Notes: generated by a model from the sequence alone, not told the origin. Numbered from the stretch's first letter, positions 1 to 9,529 are shown. The stretch: 64,000 nucleotides of DNA from Prauserella salsuginis (GCF_024648885.1 NZ_JANBBF010000010.1:248001-312000), one strand, 5' to 3'. A program made the numbers and translations.

Positions 1-1
1 C

Positions 2-1168
2 ATGACCACGCCCACCACGACGACCACGGCACCGACCGGATCGGGCGCCGCGCCCGCTGGCGCGGGTACGGCCGCCCGCCTACGCAACGGCGAACTACGC
101 CGCATGGTCGCCCAGCACCTGGCCCAAGACCCGGGCGCCGCGTTGACCCCCGGCCGGATCGCTGCCGAATTGGGCCGGTCATCCGGGGCGGTGGGCAACG
201 CGCTGGCCACCCTGGCCACACGCGGCCAAGCCCAACAAGTCGGCACCAACCCCGTGACCTACCAGGCCACCGACGCCACCCGCGACGCGGCAACCGCCGC
301 AGCCACTACGCGGCAAACCGCCGCACCCGCTGCCCGCCCCCAGCCCACGGGGGCCGCTGGGCCCGCGATCGTGACCGGCCCCGTTCGGCGGCCGAACGGG
401 CAGATGTACCACCCGCGCAAACTGTCGGGCCTGTCGGACGTGACCGCGTTGCGACGGCTACGCGAGGCAGGTGTGCCCGCCCTCATGTACGGACCGCCCG
501 GAACCGGGAAGACGTCGGTCGTGGAAGCCGCGTTCGACGACCTGATTACGGTGCCCGGCGACAGCGACACCGTGACCGACGACTTCGTCGGCTCCTACAC
601 CCAAACTCCCGACGGGCGCTACGAGTTCGCTTACGGCCCGTTGGTCACGGCCATGCGCGAAGGGCGCGCGTTGTTCATCGACGATGCGACGTTGATCCCA
701 CCCACCGTGTTGGCCGTGGTCTATCCCGCCATGGACGGGCGGCGCCAGATCATCCTGAAAACGCACAAGAACGAAGTGATCGACGCTGAGCCCGGGTTCT
801 ACGTCGTGGCCGGGCACAACCCGGGTGTGCACGGGGCCGTTCTCACCGACGCCCTGTCGTCCCGGTTCGCTGCCCAGATCCACGTTTCCACCGACTACGA
901 CCTCGCCGCGCAACTGAAGATCGACAACAAGGCGGTCCGGGTCGCGCGGAATCTGGCGGCGCGGCTCGAGAAGGGTGAGATCGGGTGGGCGCCGCAACTG
1001 CGGGAACTGATCGCGTTCAACCGGATCGCCGAGGTACTGGGCACCGCCGCCGCTGCCGGGAACCTGGTCGGCATCGCACCGGAAGCCGACCGCGATGTGG
1101 TCGCCGAGACCGTGCGCAACGTCTTCGGCGCCGATGTGGCCCCGCTGTCACTGGGACCGCAGTTCTGA
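2..1168 (+). CDS. MoxR-type AAA+ ATPase with N-terminal winged helix
   Basis: A 388-residue AAA+ ATPase of the MoxR/dynein-related (AAA_5) type. Visible are Walker A GPPGTGKT at residues 164-171, Walker B ALFIDD near 223-228 and a sensor-like GHNPG. Residues about 27-88 form a winged-helix-like domain (ELRRMVAQHL, ALTPGRIAAELGRSSGAVGNAL) closely resembling the C-terminal domain of the protein at 3863-4624. MoxR ATPases work with VWA-domain partners to remodel or metallate target proteins. The next gene, 34 bases downstream, encodes such a VWA protein, so the two are probably one complex. The start lies at base 2, so a longer start upstream of the window cannot be excluded. The target is unknown. 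Confidence 0.8.
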   Translation: MTTPTTTTTAPTGSGAAPAGAGTAARLRNGELRRMVAQHLAQDPGAALTPGRIAAELGRSSGAVGNALATLATRGQAQQVGTNPVTYQATDATRDAATAAATTRQTAAPAARPQPTGAAGPAIVTGPVRRPNGQMYHPRKLSGLSDVTALRRLREAGVPALMYGPPGTGKTSVVEAAFDDLITVPGDSDTVTDDFVGSYTQTPDGRYEFAYGPLVTAMREGRALFIDDATLIPPTVLAVVYPAMDGRRQIILKTHKNEVIDAEPGFYVVAGHNPGVHGAVLTDALSSRFAAQIHVSTDYDLAAQLKIDNKAVRVARNLAARLEKGEIGWAPQLRELIAFNRIAEVLGTAAAAGNLVGIAPEADRDVVAETVRNVFGADVAPLSLGPQF

Positions 1169-1202
1169 CCCCCACCCACTCCCAGAAAGGGGCACGCCCG
1201 CC

Positions 1203-2972
1203 ATGAGTACCCACATCGCCGCGCCCACCGCGCCACCGACTGCCGTGTTCCCCACCACGCCCGGATGGTTGACCCTGTCGGCCGCGTTCGGCGACGAGGT
1301 GCCCGCGATCGCCGACCGCGACGACCTCGTCGTGACCGTGGCGCCCGGGGCCGGACGCGGCGCCCCCGCCTGCTTCGTTCCGGACGTGGCGACGATCGAA
1401 GTCGACGGCTCGCACATCGACTCCCACGTCGACCCCGCCACCGTGGCCCCGCACCGCGTCGGTGACCGCAAGCGCTACGGGGTCGCCTGGGGACTACTCA
1501 CCCACGAGTGCGCACACGCCAAGCATTCCCAATGGCGTGCCCCCACCACCGCACCACCCGGAGCGCGGGCAGCGGCCGAACTGCTGGAAGAGTCCCGCAT
1601 CGAGGCCGCCCACCTGCGCAGACGCCCGGCCGACCGCTACTGGCTGCGGGCCAGTGCCACCAACCTCATCCTCGCCGACACCCACGCCACCGCAGGACAA
1701 GGTCCGGCCATGACCGCCGACGACGCCGCCCGCTGCGCGGCGCTGCTGCTGGCCCGAGTCGATGGCGGCGTGCTCACCACCACCGAAACCGCCCCGGTGG
1801 CCACCGTGATCGACAGCATCCTCGGCAGTACCACCCGCGAGGCCCTGCGTGAGATCTGGCAGCAGGCCCACACCACGGCCGACGACGACGCCGAGGCCAT
1901 GATCGAACTCGGCCGACGCTGGTGCGTAGCACTGGGCACCGACCCCCACCAACAACCGCCCACCCCCGGCACATCCACCCCCACGGCCGGGTCGGCCGAC
2001 AGCGGCGCCCAGCCCAGTGGCGCGCCCCCGTCGCCACTGACGGAAGCCGTGGCCGCGACAACCCAGGCCGTGCGCCGCGCCGTGGCCACCGCACCCGCGC
2101 CGAGTGATCCGGTCACCCGCAAGCTCGAGGCCCGTGCGGCCGACGACGAGGCCCGCGAGCGGGCCCGGTCCAGTGCCCGCGCCGTCTTCAACGGAGGTCG
2201 TTCCGCGCGGCGCCGGGGTGCCCCGCTACGTGGCACCCGCACGCCAACCCAGAGCGAACGGAACGCCGCACGACAGCTGGCCCGCGCCCTGACCACGGCC
2301 GGGACCCGCGAACGCACTCCGACCAAAACCCGCTCGACCGCGCCCCCGGGACGACTGAACATGCGCGGGGCCATGGCCGCCGACGCTCAACGTGCGGCCG
2401 GTGCGATCCCCACCGCCGAACCGTTCACCCGCACCACCCGTACCACAGTGCCCGCCCCGCCACTGCGTATCGGGATCGCATGCGACGTGTCCGGGTCCAT
2501 GGCCCCCTTCGCCGAGCCCACCGCGTCCGCCGCGTGGATCCTGGCCGAAGCCACCCGCCACACCACCGTCGCAGCCACGAGCGCGGCCGTGATCTTCGGA
2601 CACACCGTCCGCCCGGTCACCCACCCCGGCACCACACCGCCGCACGTCACCGAGTTCGGCACCGGCGACCGGGCCCACCAGATCGACACCGCGATCAGCG
2701 CCCTCGACGGTGCCCTCAACCTGGGCCGACCCGACGCCGCGCGCCTGCTGGTGATCATCTCCGATGGTCGCTTCGAAACAGCCACCAAAGCCCCCGCCCA
2801 GCGCGACCTCGACCGTCTCCGCGCCAACGGATGCGGCGTGCTGTGGCTCGAACCCCACACGGGCGGCAACGAGCCCATGCACGGCGCGACCGTGCACACC
2901 CTCACCGACCCGACCACCACCGCCCGCGCGATCGGCCGCGCCGCCACCGCAGCCCTGCACGCCGCCCACTAA
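1203..2972 (+). CDS. VWA-domain protein with N-terminal HExxH zincin-like motif
   Basis: 589 residues from an ATG behind an AGAAAGG ribosome site. Residues 101-105 are HECAH, matching the HExxH zinc-protease signature, followed by an E-rich helix (LLEESRIEAAHLRRR) like third-ligand helices. A charged, Pro/Ala-rich linker covers roughly 240-400. The C-terminus is a von Willebrand A domain with MIDAS motif DVSGS at 428-432 and a later SDGRF. MoxR/VWA pairs are well known; a metallopeptidase-like front end on the VWA partner is less usual. Proteolytic activity is inferred from the motif only. It directly follows the MoxR gene and is probably co-transcribed with it. Confidence 0.75.
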   Translation: MSTHIAAPTAPPTAVFPTTPGWLTLSAAFGDEVPAIADRDDLVVTVAPGAGRGAPACFVPDVATIEVDGSHIDSHVDPATVAPHRVGDRKRYGVAWGLLTHECAHAKHSQWRAPTTAPPGARAAAELLEESRIEAAHLRRRPADRYWLRASATNLILADTHATAGQGPAMTADDAARCAALLLARVDGGVLTTTETAPVATVIDSILGSTTREALREIWQQAHTTADDDAEAMIELGRRWCVALGTDPHQQPPTPGTSTPTAGSADSGAQPSGAPPSPLTEAVAATTQAVRRAVATAPAPSDPVTRKLEARAADDEARERARSSARAVFNGGRSARRRGAPLRGTRTPTQSERNAARQLARALTTAGTRERTPTKTRSTAPPGRLNMRGAMAADAQRAAGAIPTAEPFTRTTRTTVPAPPLRIGIACDVSGSMAPFAEPTASAAWILAEATRHTTVAATSAAVIFGHTVRPVTHPGTTPPHVTEFGTGDRAHQIDTAISALDGALNLGRPDAARLLVIISDGRFETATKAPAQRDLDRLRANGCGVLWLEPHTGGNEPMHGATVHTLTDPTTTARAIGRAATAALHAAH

Positions 2973-3073
2973 CCCTGCACGCGACGACCACGTAGCCGCC
3001 GCAGCGCGTGTGCGGCCCCGTGTCCCCACCGGCTGCGCCGCCCGACAAGTCACACCGGAAAGGACCCGCAGCC

Positions 3074-3397
3074 ATGATCGACCCACCCGCGCCCGCCTAC
3101 ATCACCCTCGACGACAACACCACCGGTACGCGGCAGCGCTACACCTACACCCGTATCGTGCGCAGCGGCGACCGCCGCATACGAGTACGCATCGAACGCG
3201 ACACCTACCGCGCCCAATCGAGCGCGACCGCCGAGGTTCTCTCCGAGCATCTGACCTGGACTCACCTCGTCTCGGAAGATCCGAGCAGCTGGCACCAGAC
3301 CACCCCACCCGGGCACTGGTCGGTGAACTGCTCCCACGAACTCGCCGACCTCGCTGAACGCCTCCTTATCCGCGCGACGACCGTGCTCAACGGCTAA
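3074..3397 (+). CDS. Hypothetical protein, 107 residues
   Basis: Unrecognised small protein. The ATG start follows a GAAAGGA ribosome site by a few bases, which favours it over an in-frame upstream start. The middle is rich in Arg, Tyr and Thr (TYTRIVRSGDRRIRVRIERDTY), suggesting a beta-rich, positively charged fold; the end has HELADLAERLL, a likely helix. No signal peptide or membrane segment is seen. It is collinear with the MoxR and VWA genes and may belong to the same transcript. No function is assigned. Confidence 0.55.
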   Translation: MIDPPAPAYITLDDNTTGTRQRYTYTRIVRSGDRRIRVRIERDTYRAQSSATAEVLSEHLTWTHLVSEDPSSWHQTTPPGHWSVNCSHELADLAERLLIRATTVLNG

Positions 3398-3402
3398 CCG
3401 CC

Positions 3403-3726
3403 ATGCGACCCCCCGCCTGCCACCACGACGCCGGACCAGCATCACCCGACCGAAGTCGGCGCCTTACCTGGGCTGTGGTGGCCGCAGTGCTCCCCGGCCC
3501 TTGGACCCCGGTGGTCGTGGCCGCCTACCTTCTGCGCCGCACCATCGAACGCATGGGGACACCGAGTCCCGCCCGCTGCCGGGTGGGCCCGCGCCGCACC
3601 ATGCCTGCTCGTGCAGCGATGCCAGGGAACGCAGCAACCCCTACAGATTGCGCCGGTGACGGCCCGCACCCACCACAAACCCCACCGTGGCGCATATGTC
3701 CACACGAGACACACGTTCGTTGTTGA
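3403..3726 (+). CDS. Possible small membrane protein
   Basis: 107 residues, starting five bases after the previous stop. One hydrophobic stretch (WAVVAAVLPGPWTPVVVAAYL, about residues 23-43) followed by RR could be a membrane anchor. The remainder is Pro/Arg/Cys rich and low in information. The ribosome site is weak, so the gene is doubtful; it may only be an open frame in high-GC DNA. Tight spacing to the gene upstream is the main argument for it. Confidence 0.3.
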   Translation: MRPPACHHDAGPASPDRSRRLTWAVVAAVLPGPWTPVVVAAYLLRRTIERMGTPSPARCRVGPRRTMPARAAMPGNAATPTDCAGDGPHPPQTPPWRICPHETHVRC

Positions 3727-3862
3727 CAGCGTTCTTGACATCAACGCCCGTATCGAGCGTCCATACACGTGTCGCCCACAACGCCGGATGCGCACCGGCG
3801 GGCACACACGCCCCGGCCGGGGCATGACCACCAATCCCAACAACCTACCCAGGGAGTTCGTC

Positions 3863-4624
3863 ATGTCCCACAACACAACCACCCCGCGGCACCTTCGGGT
3901 CGTCACCAACTCCGACCCCGACCCGGCCGCGCTCACCGCCGAAGACAAGGTCCGCGCCGCCTTGGCCGCGAATCCCGGCACCCGCACCGGCGCCCTGGCC
4001 AAGATCGCTGGAGTGGGCCGCTCGACTGCCGCGAAAATTCTCGTCGCTTGGGATCGCGACGGCACCGCCGTGCGCACCCCCGGTGACAGCCCCCAAAACC
4101 CCGACACCTGGACCCTGGCACCGGCGCCCGACGACAACACCCACGCCGCGCCGCCCGTGCCCGGTGACACGGCGAGCTCTGCGACGTCGACCGCTGGCGC
4201 CAGCGACGCGCCCGCTCACGTGTCCGGCCGTGACAACACCCCACGCGACGACGCGGACACCGGCGCTCCTGCGGCCGCGACATCCACACCGGTCGGTGCT
4301 GACGTCACCGGTTCGACCGACACCGCCACCCCGGCGAGCGGCGCCACCTCGGCCACGCCTGCCCCGTCAACCGCGCCCCGGCCGCGACTGGCCAAGGGCG
4401 GTCTGCGCGCGCTTGTCGCGGCCTACCTCGCGGACCACCCTGGCGAAAGTTTCGGACCCGCGCGCATCGGTACCGACCTCCAACGCTCCGGCGGTGCAGT
4501 CAACAACGCCCTCGAAAAACTCACTGCCGAGGGCTACGCCGTCAAAACCTGCCTCGCACCGAAACGCTTCGCCCTCAACCCCGGACACGTCGGGGAGCGA
4601 AGCGCCACCGAAGAGTCGGAGTGA
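3863..4624 (+). CDS. Double winged-helix DNA-binding protein
   Basis: 253 residues from an ATG behind AGGGAG. It has two winged-helix-like domains, at about 25-80 (EDKVRAALAANPG, GRSTAAKIL) and about 175-240 (GLRALVAAYLADHPG, SGGAVNNALEKL). They are joined by a low-complexity Thr/Ala/Pro/Asp linker of roughly 90 residues. The C-terminal domain closely matches the N-terminal domain of the MoxR protein at 2-1168, so the same DNA- or protein-binding module is used twice in this cluster. Likely a regulator or DNA-bridging factor of the element; the target is unknown. The 130 bases upstream hold two TTGACA hexamers (from 3724 and 3736) but no convincing spaced -10. Confidence 0.65.
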   Translation: MSHNTTTPRHLRVVTNSDPDPAALTAEDKVRAALAANPGTRTGALAKIAGVGRSTAAKILVAWDRDGTAVRTPGDSPQNPDTWTLAPAPDDNTHAAPPVPGDTASSATSTAGASDAPAHVSGRDNTPRDDADTGAPAAATSTPVGADVTGSTDTATPASGATSATPAPSTAPRPRLAKGGLRALVAAYLADHPGESFGPARIGTDLQRSGGAVNNALEKLTAEGYAVKTCLAPKRFALNPGHVGERSATEESE

Positions 4625-4753
4625 CCGGCGAGGTAGTCCGGCCCGCGGGGCGGGGCCCATGAATCCGGCGCGCATGCTCCGGTGACGAAGGTCGCCTCGT
4701 ACGCCAACCTTCGTCGTCTGTATCCGGTTGCGGAATGATGAGCTCGATCGGTC

Positions 4754-5743
4754 CTATGTGGTCGGTCGGGTCGCGCCTGCGTAGTCGTCGCTGGGGTAGC
4801 GGTAGTTGTCGATCGTTACGACTTCGCCGAAGTCGGGGGCGTGGATCATCTTGCCGTTGCCGATGTAGAGGCCGACGTGGTGAATGTGGGCTGGGGTGCC
4901 GTAGTGGACGAGGTCTCCGGGGTGGAGTGGTTGTCCGTCCGGGACGGGGGTGCCCGAGTGGTACTGGGTGTGGGCGGTGCGAGGGAGGTCGATGCCTGCC
5001 GCGCGGTAGGCGGCTTTGGTCAGGCCGGAGCAATCGAATCCGGAGTGGCCGCCGTCGGGGCCGTTCCCACCCCAGACGTAGGGAAGGCCGCGTTGTCCGC
5101 AGGCGTAGTTGATGGCGGTACGTGCGGCGGGGGTGGGAGCGTGGATGGTGGCGCAGTTGCCGGTGCCGGTCGTCGCGGAGTCAGGCTGACAGCGAACGTC
5201 GGTCAAGGCCGCGACGACGGTGCGTGCGGTGGGTTCGTGCTGGGCGTAGGCGTTGGGGAATCCGGAGCGTTGGACGGCTTGCGCGGCGTCGGTGATGCTC
5301 ATGTCCTGCCAGCCGGGGACGGCTTTCAGGTGCGTGTAGAACTGGGTGGCTGCGTAGCTGGGAGTGGTGATCTGCTGCCGGGTTCCCCAACCCATGGACG
5401 GGCGTTGTTGGAAGAGGCCGAGGCTGTCGCGGTCGCCGTAGTCGAGGTTGCGGAGGCGGGATTCCTGGAGCGCGGCGGCGATCGCGACTACCCAGCCTCG
5501 GAGCGGTACGCCCTGTTGTCGGCCGACCGCGACGATGGTGGCGGCATGGTCCATTTGCTCACCGCTCAACCCCGCAACCTGTTGGGCCGCTGTGGCGCCG
5601 GTGTGACAGCCCGCGGCGTCCGCAGTGGGCTCGGTGTTGCCGAGGGCGCCGACGATTCCACCCGTTGCGGCGCCGACGAGGGCGATCACGGCCACGACCA
5701 GTACCCCGCCGCTGGTGTCGAGTTTCGTCGCCATCATGGGCAT
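4754..5743 (-). CDS. VirB1-like peptidoglycan hydrolase, lysozyme-like plus NlpC/P60
   Basis: 329 residues with an N-terminal hydrophobic anchor or signal (VLVVAVIALVGAATGGIVGAL). A lytic-transglycosylase/lysozyme-like region follows (AALQESRLRN, SLGLFQQRPSMGWG, about 85-125). The C-terminal NlpC/P60 domain (about 205-325) has DCSGLTK with the catalytic Cys and HHVGLYIGNG with the catalytic His. Such two-domain hydrolases open the cell wall locally for conjugation channels, so it is the likely VirB1 counterpart of this system. It is the last gene of the minus-strand transfer cluster. The start has GAAGGGAG just upstream; ATG codons at residues 1, 3 and 4 are all possible. Confidence 0.85.
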   Translation of the reverse strand: MPMMATKLDTSGGVLVVAVIALVGAATGGIVGALGNTEPTADAAGCHTGATAAQQVAGLSGEQMDHAATIVAVGRQQGVPLRGWVVAIAAALQESRLRNLDYGDRDSLGLFQQRPSMGWGTRQQITTPSYAATQFYTHLKAVPGWQDMSITDAAQAVQRSGFPNAYAQHEPTARTVVAALTDVRCQPDSATTGTGNCATIHAPTPAARTAINYACGQRGLPYVWGGNGPDGGHSGFDCSGLTKAAYRAAGIDLPRTAHTQYHSGTPVPDGQPLHPGDLVHYGTPAHIHHVGLYIGNGKMIHAPDFGEVVTIDNYRYPSDDYAGATRPTT

Positions 5744-5770
5744 GCGCTCCCTTCGTGGCGTTTGTCGCGC

Positions 5771-6850
5771 TCAGCGGGGCTGGCGGTTGGGTGTGGCCGC
5801 CGGTGGTGTGGGGCGCGGTGGTGGCAGGCGGTAGGGCGAGGTCGTCTGGGGGTCGACGGCGTCGCCGGTGGTGTCGATGTCGGTGGTGGGTGGGGCGAGC
5901 GAGGGCCAGGCGTCGGGGAGGTCGGTGAGGGAGTAGCGGGGCCCCGAGCGGTGGGCACGGGCCGAGGTCAGGGGAAGCCAGACGTCCTGGGCGGGGCTGG
6001 GGTGCGGCGCAGCCGGGTCGAGCAGGTCGGCAGCGGCGGTGGCGACGGGCACGGCGGCGGGGTGGTCGAGTTCGGCGTGAATGCGGGCGAGCGCGGTGCG
6101 CACGCCGGCCTCGCGGCGCGTGCTGGGCAGCCACAGCAGCACGGGGGTCGCGATGCCGGTGGATTCGGCCAGGCGGGCGTAGCCGAGTAGTTTGCGTGCG
6201 ACTTTGGCCAGTGTTTCGGTGCCGGTGTCGAACTCGAGGAAGAACTCCACGTCGCTGGCGTGCCTGGTGGTGTGGGTGTGCCAGCGACCGTAGCCGTCGG
6301 GGATCACGAGGTCACCGAAATGGCGGGCGCACCGGGTTTCGGACCACCACGCCGTCAGCTCCATCCGCCCGCTGCCTGGACGGGTGTGGCGGGTGTGGGC
6401 GATCAGCGAGGTGAAGAAGTCGTTGATGCCCGTGGTGTGGGCGAGGCGTTGGTTGTGGGCGATGGCCATGGCCCGGTCGTGGCGGTAGCCGAGTTCGGTT
6501 GGCTCGAGGCCGTGTTCGGCGGCCAGAACTGCGGCTCCGGCGGGTCCGAGGACGTAGTGCATGGGGGCCGAGCCGCGTTGCCGGAAGGGCTGGAATCGGC
6601 TGACCGCGCGCCACAGGTACAGCTCGCGCAGGCGTTGTCGGGTGGCGCGGCCGGAGGGGAATGCGGCGTCCTGGATGTGGCTGCTGGTCAGTACCCGGTG
6701 CTCGTGCAGCATCGCCAGGATCCATTTGTCGCGGGCGGTCAGCCGCGTGGCGAGCATCGCGTGATGCTCGATCGAGCCGGCCGTCCGCGGGGCGCGACTC
6801 TGCGGGCGCGGGCTACGTAGCGCGTGTTGGCGGGTGGGCGTGGTGATCAC
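5771..6850 (-). CDS. Replication-relaxation family protein
   Basis: 359 residues with a GTG start chosen for the GGGAG seven bases upstream; the frame stays open farther upstream. After a basic leader, residues about 35-110 form a winged-helix region (LTARDKWILAMLHEHRVLTSS, RLRELYLW, GSAPMHYVLGPAG). A central region typical of the Replic_Relax family follows, with NDFF, AWWSE, DVEFFLEFDTGTE and KLLGYARL. The family accompanies actinobacterial plasmids and ICEs and is thought to act in DNA processing for replication or transfer; the biochemistry is poorly known. No conventional relaxase is visible in the window, so this is the best candidate for that role here. The C-terminus is Pro-rich and disordered. 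Confidence 0.75.
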   Translation of the reverse strand: MITTPTRQHALRSPRPQSRAPRTAGSIEHHAMLATRLTARDKWILAMLHEHRVLTSSHIQDAAFPSGRATRQRLRELYLWRAVSRFQPFRQRGSAPMHYVLGPAGAAVLAAEHGLEPTELGYRHDRAMAIAHNQRLAHTTGINDFFTSLIAHTRHTRPGSGRMELTAWWSETRCARHFGDLVIPDGYGRWHTHTTRHASDVEFFLEFDTGTETLAKVARKLLGYARLAESTGIATPVLLWLPSTRREAGVRTALARIHAELDHPAAVPVATAAADLLDPAAPHPSPAQDVWLPLTSARAHRSGPRYSLTDLPDAWPSLAPPTTDIDTTGDAVDPQTTSPYRLPPPRPTPPAATPNRQPR

Positions 6851-6970
6851 GACACGGCTCCCTTGCGTATCAACAGGGTGTGGATACCGGTGTGGGCAGA
6901 TGGCCCGAAGAGCCCCCGAAGGGTCCAGGCCGATCGGCAGATGGCGCACCACTGGTTGCAGCGGCCAGGC

Positions 6971-9529
6971 TTACGGCCTGGTGCGGCGGGGGTCGGGGGC
7001 CGGAGGGCGTTGCCCGCGCGCCGCCGGTTGCGAGGGCGCCGCGGGGGCTTTCGGCGGGGCTGCGGCTGTGTCGGAGCTGGGATCGGGTTCGGTGGGGTTG
7101 TGGGCACGGCGTTGGGCTCGGAGGGCGGCGCGGATCGCTCGTGCGCGTCCGGGGACGGGGTCAGGTAACGAGGTGGTGGCCATGGTGAACGGTTCGGTTT
7201 CTTCGCCGCCGACCACGAGACGGGTCGCGGTGCGATAGACGCCGAGGTGGGACAGGTCGTGGTCGCTCAGGCGCGGCGCGATGTGGCGCGCGAGTTCACG
7301 GGCATCTTCGGGGCTGGCGGAGAAGAAGATCTTGTTGCGCGCGTTGGTCGAGATGCCCTCTTTGAGCTCGCGGGGAAGTTGGCCGAGGTGTTGGTGGGCC
7401 AGGGTCATGCCGACGCGAAATCCGCGGGCTTCGGCGAGCATGTCTTCCAGCGGGTAGGGCAGGTTCAGGAAGTTGTGGCACTCGTCGACCACGAGTGAGG
7501 CATCGGGGCGGAGGCGCTGCGGTGTGTGGGCGCGGGCAGTGGTGGCTTGCCAGGCACGCGCCACCACCAGCGAGCCGACCAGTCGCGTGGTTTCCTCACC
7601 GAGCGATCCTTTGGGGATACGCACCAGGCAGATCCCGCCGTCGTCAAGCACGCTACTCATGTCTACTGTGGACCTTCCGCCGGCGATGGCTTCTCTGACG
7701 AACGGACGCAAGAGGAAGGCGCGCAGTTTGTTCATCAGCGGGGAGATCACCTGCGAGCGGGACGAATCGGTGAGGTCGTCGTACCACTGCCAGAACCCGG
7801 TCAGCACGGGATCGGCCAGGCCGCTGGTGATACGGGATCGGTAGGCCTCGCTCGCGAGTAGTTTCGGTAGGTCGGCCAGGGTGGGTACGCCTTCGGCTGC
7901 GCGGAGGGTCAGACAGGCGGCGCGCATCAGGTCATCGGTGCGCGGGCCCCAGAACGCCGAATACACCCGCCGAAACACCGATACGAGGTTGTCGACCTCG
8001 CGGTCGGTTTCGCCGCCTTCGAGGGGGTTGAGGATCGGTGGTCGGTGCCGTGAGTCGGCGTCGAAGAGCACCACGCGTGCGGCCGCGTCGAGAGGGATCC
8101 GGTTGAGGATGTCGGTGACCAGGTCACCCTTCGGATCGATGAGCACCACGCCCCGGCCGGTCTCAATGTCGTCGAGGATCATGTTGCCCAGCAGCGTCGA
8201 TTTGCCCGAGCCGGTGGCGCCGAGGACGTGCACATGGTGGCGGGCATCGGGCACGCGCAACCCCACGGCGCGGGCGTGACCGGTGTCGGAGTGTCCGAGT
8301 GGTTTGACCCCGGCGCCGGGTACGGCGACGCCGGGTGGCGGGGCGACGGCCTTGGCTCCGGCGCGTTCGATGCCGGGGATGTCGGCGTCGGCGGGCAGGT
8401 GGGCGAGTGCGGCCAGTTCGGGCACCGACAACAGGTCACCGGAACCCAGACGCCGCTGGGCCAACACGGCGGCGGCCGAGCGCAACCGGGTGCGGGTGTA
8501 GTGGTTGTGCTCGGTGTAGGCGGCGAACGCTGCGGCGAGGGCGTGCGCCCGTCCGCGCGCAGTCTGCTGCGCCTGACGGGCGAGGTCCCCGCCACCGTTG
8601 ACCTCGCCCGTCAGGTCGCTGATCACGGCGTAGCGGATGGTCGTCTCGTACTGCGGGCCACGGTGTTTGCCAACGATGGCCTTGTTCTGTGCGGAGTATT
8701 CGAGTGCGACTTGCGGGTCGGGGCTGATGCGCCGCGTATCGGGCGTGCGCCGTCGGCGGGTGGCGTTCGTACCGGGAGTGAGGGCGTCGAGGAGGGCCGA
8801 TCTGAACTGCCCGGAACGGCCGTGGTGCACCCGGCGCGCGGCGCGGCGGGCGCGGGCCACGCGGCTGCCCGTGACAGGTCGGGCGAGGATCTGCACGCAT
8901 GCCCGTTCACCCGGTCCGAGCCCGACGGGGGCGCCGAGGAGGCCGCGGATCGGGTCGGCCTCGAAATCGGTGCGGATCGGCAGGGCTTCGGACCGGGCCA
9001 GGCGCAGCGTGCCGGCCACGGTGATCCGGCGTCGGCCGGGTTCGAGTGCGGGAAACGGCGGAGTGGCCCGGTGGGTGCGTGTATGCGCGCCGGGCCATGC
9101 AGCCTCGATCGCCCGCTCGACCAGCGCGGGCGGGATGGTTCCGGCGACCCAGAATTGCACCGCCACCCCGTGTTCGGTGAAGACGTACTCCATCGCCAGA
9201 TGGGGTTGTCCGAACCAGAGCCGTCGCCACGTCGGGCGCAGCAGCCCGGCGAGGTTGGACCATAGCGCGGTGCCCCCGGCAGGATCGACGGTCGGTGGGG
9301 CGAGCACGGTGACGCACCGGGCATCGGTCTGCAGCCGCGCGCGCAGTCGCCCACGCCGCACCAGGGTCGCCGCTGTTGCCACGGATCCGGCCACCGCGAC
9401 GAACGCCGCGGCCACGAGGCCCCAGCTGCGGGCCCAGTCGCCGAGCGCGGCGAGCATGTCCAGCGCGGTGCCGCCGGGATCGCGCAGGTAATCACCCACC
9501 CAGCCACCGGTAGCGATCGACGAAGGCAT
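6971..9529 (-). CDS. VirD4/TraD-type conjugation coupling ATPase
   Basis: 852 residues with the start at an ATG preceded by AGAGGAG. A membrane segment (GLVAAAFVAVAGSVATAATLV, about 35-55) leads into an N-terminal domain. The motor domain has Walker A GATGSGKST near 435 and VVLIDPKGDL just after it, plus SLVVDECHNFL (Walker B) and an AHQHLGQLP motif near 680-730. The tail is Pro/Ala rich. Coupling proteins hand the relaxosome to the secretion channel and pump DNA. The gene is immediately downstream of the VirB4 gene on the same strand. The DNA-pump family with DPKGD is that of type IV secretion, not the FtsK-like TraB used by double-strand-transferring actinomycete elements. Confidence 0.88.
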   Translation of the reverse strand: MPSSIATGGWVGDYLRDPGGTALDMLAALGDWARSWGLVAAAFVAVAGSVATAATLVRRGRLRARLQTDARCVTVLAPPTVDPAGGTALWSNLAGLLRPTWRRLWFGQPHLAMEYVFTEHGVAVQFWVAGTIPPALVERAIEAAWPGAHTRTHRATPPFPALEPGRRRITVAGTLRLARSEALPIRTDFEADPIRGLLGAPVGLGPGERACVQILARPVTGSRVARARRAARRVHHGRSGQFRSALLDALTPGTNATRRRRTPDTRRISPDPQVALEYSAQNKAIVGKHRGPQYETTIRYAVISDLTGEVNGGGDLARQAQQTARGRAHALAAAFAAYTEHNHYTRTRLRSAAAVLAQRRLGSGDLLSVPELAALAHLPADADIPGIERAGAKAVAPPPGVAVPGAGVKPLGHSDTGHARAVGLRVPDARHHVHVLGATGSGKSTLLGNMILDDIETGRGVVLIDPKGDLVTDILNRIPLDAAARVVLFDADSRHRPPILNPLEGGETDREVDNLVSVFRRVYSAFWGPRTDDLMRAACLTLRAAEGVPTLADLPKLLASEAYRSRITSGLADPVLTGFWQWYDDLTDSSRSQVISPLMNKLRAFLLRPFVREAIAGGRSTVDMSSVLDDGGICLVRIPKGSLGEETTRLVGSLVVARAWQATTARAHTPQRLRPDASLVVDECHNFLNLPYPLEDMLAEARGFRVGMTLAHQHLGQLPRELKEGISTNARNKIFFSASPEDARELARHIAPRLSDHDLSHLGVYRTATRLVVGGEETEPFTMATTSLPDPVPGRARAIRAALRAQRRAHNPTEPDPSSDTAAAPPKAPAAPSQPAARGQRPPAPDPRRTRP

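Noticed and set aside
3724-3770. Promoter with TTGACA hexamers before 3863
   Set aside because: Two TTGACA copies are present, but no -10 hexamer at a normal spacing could be identified, so it is mentioned only in the gene entry.
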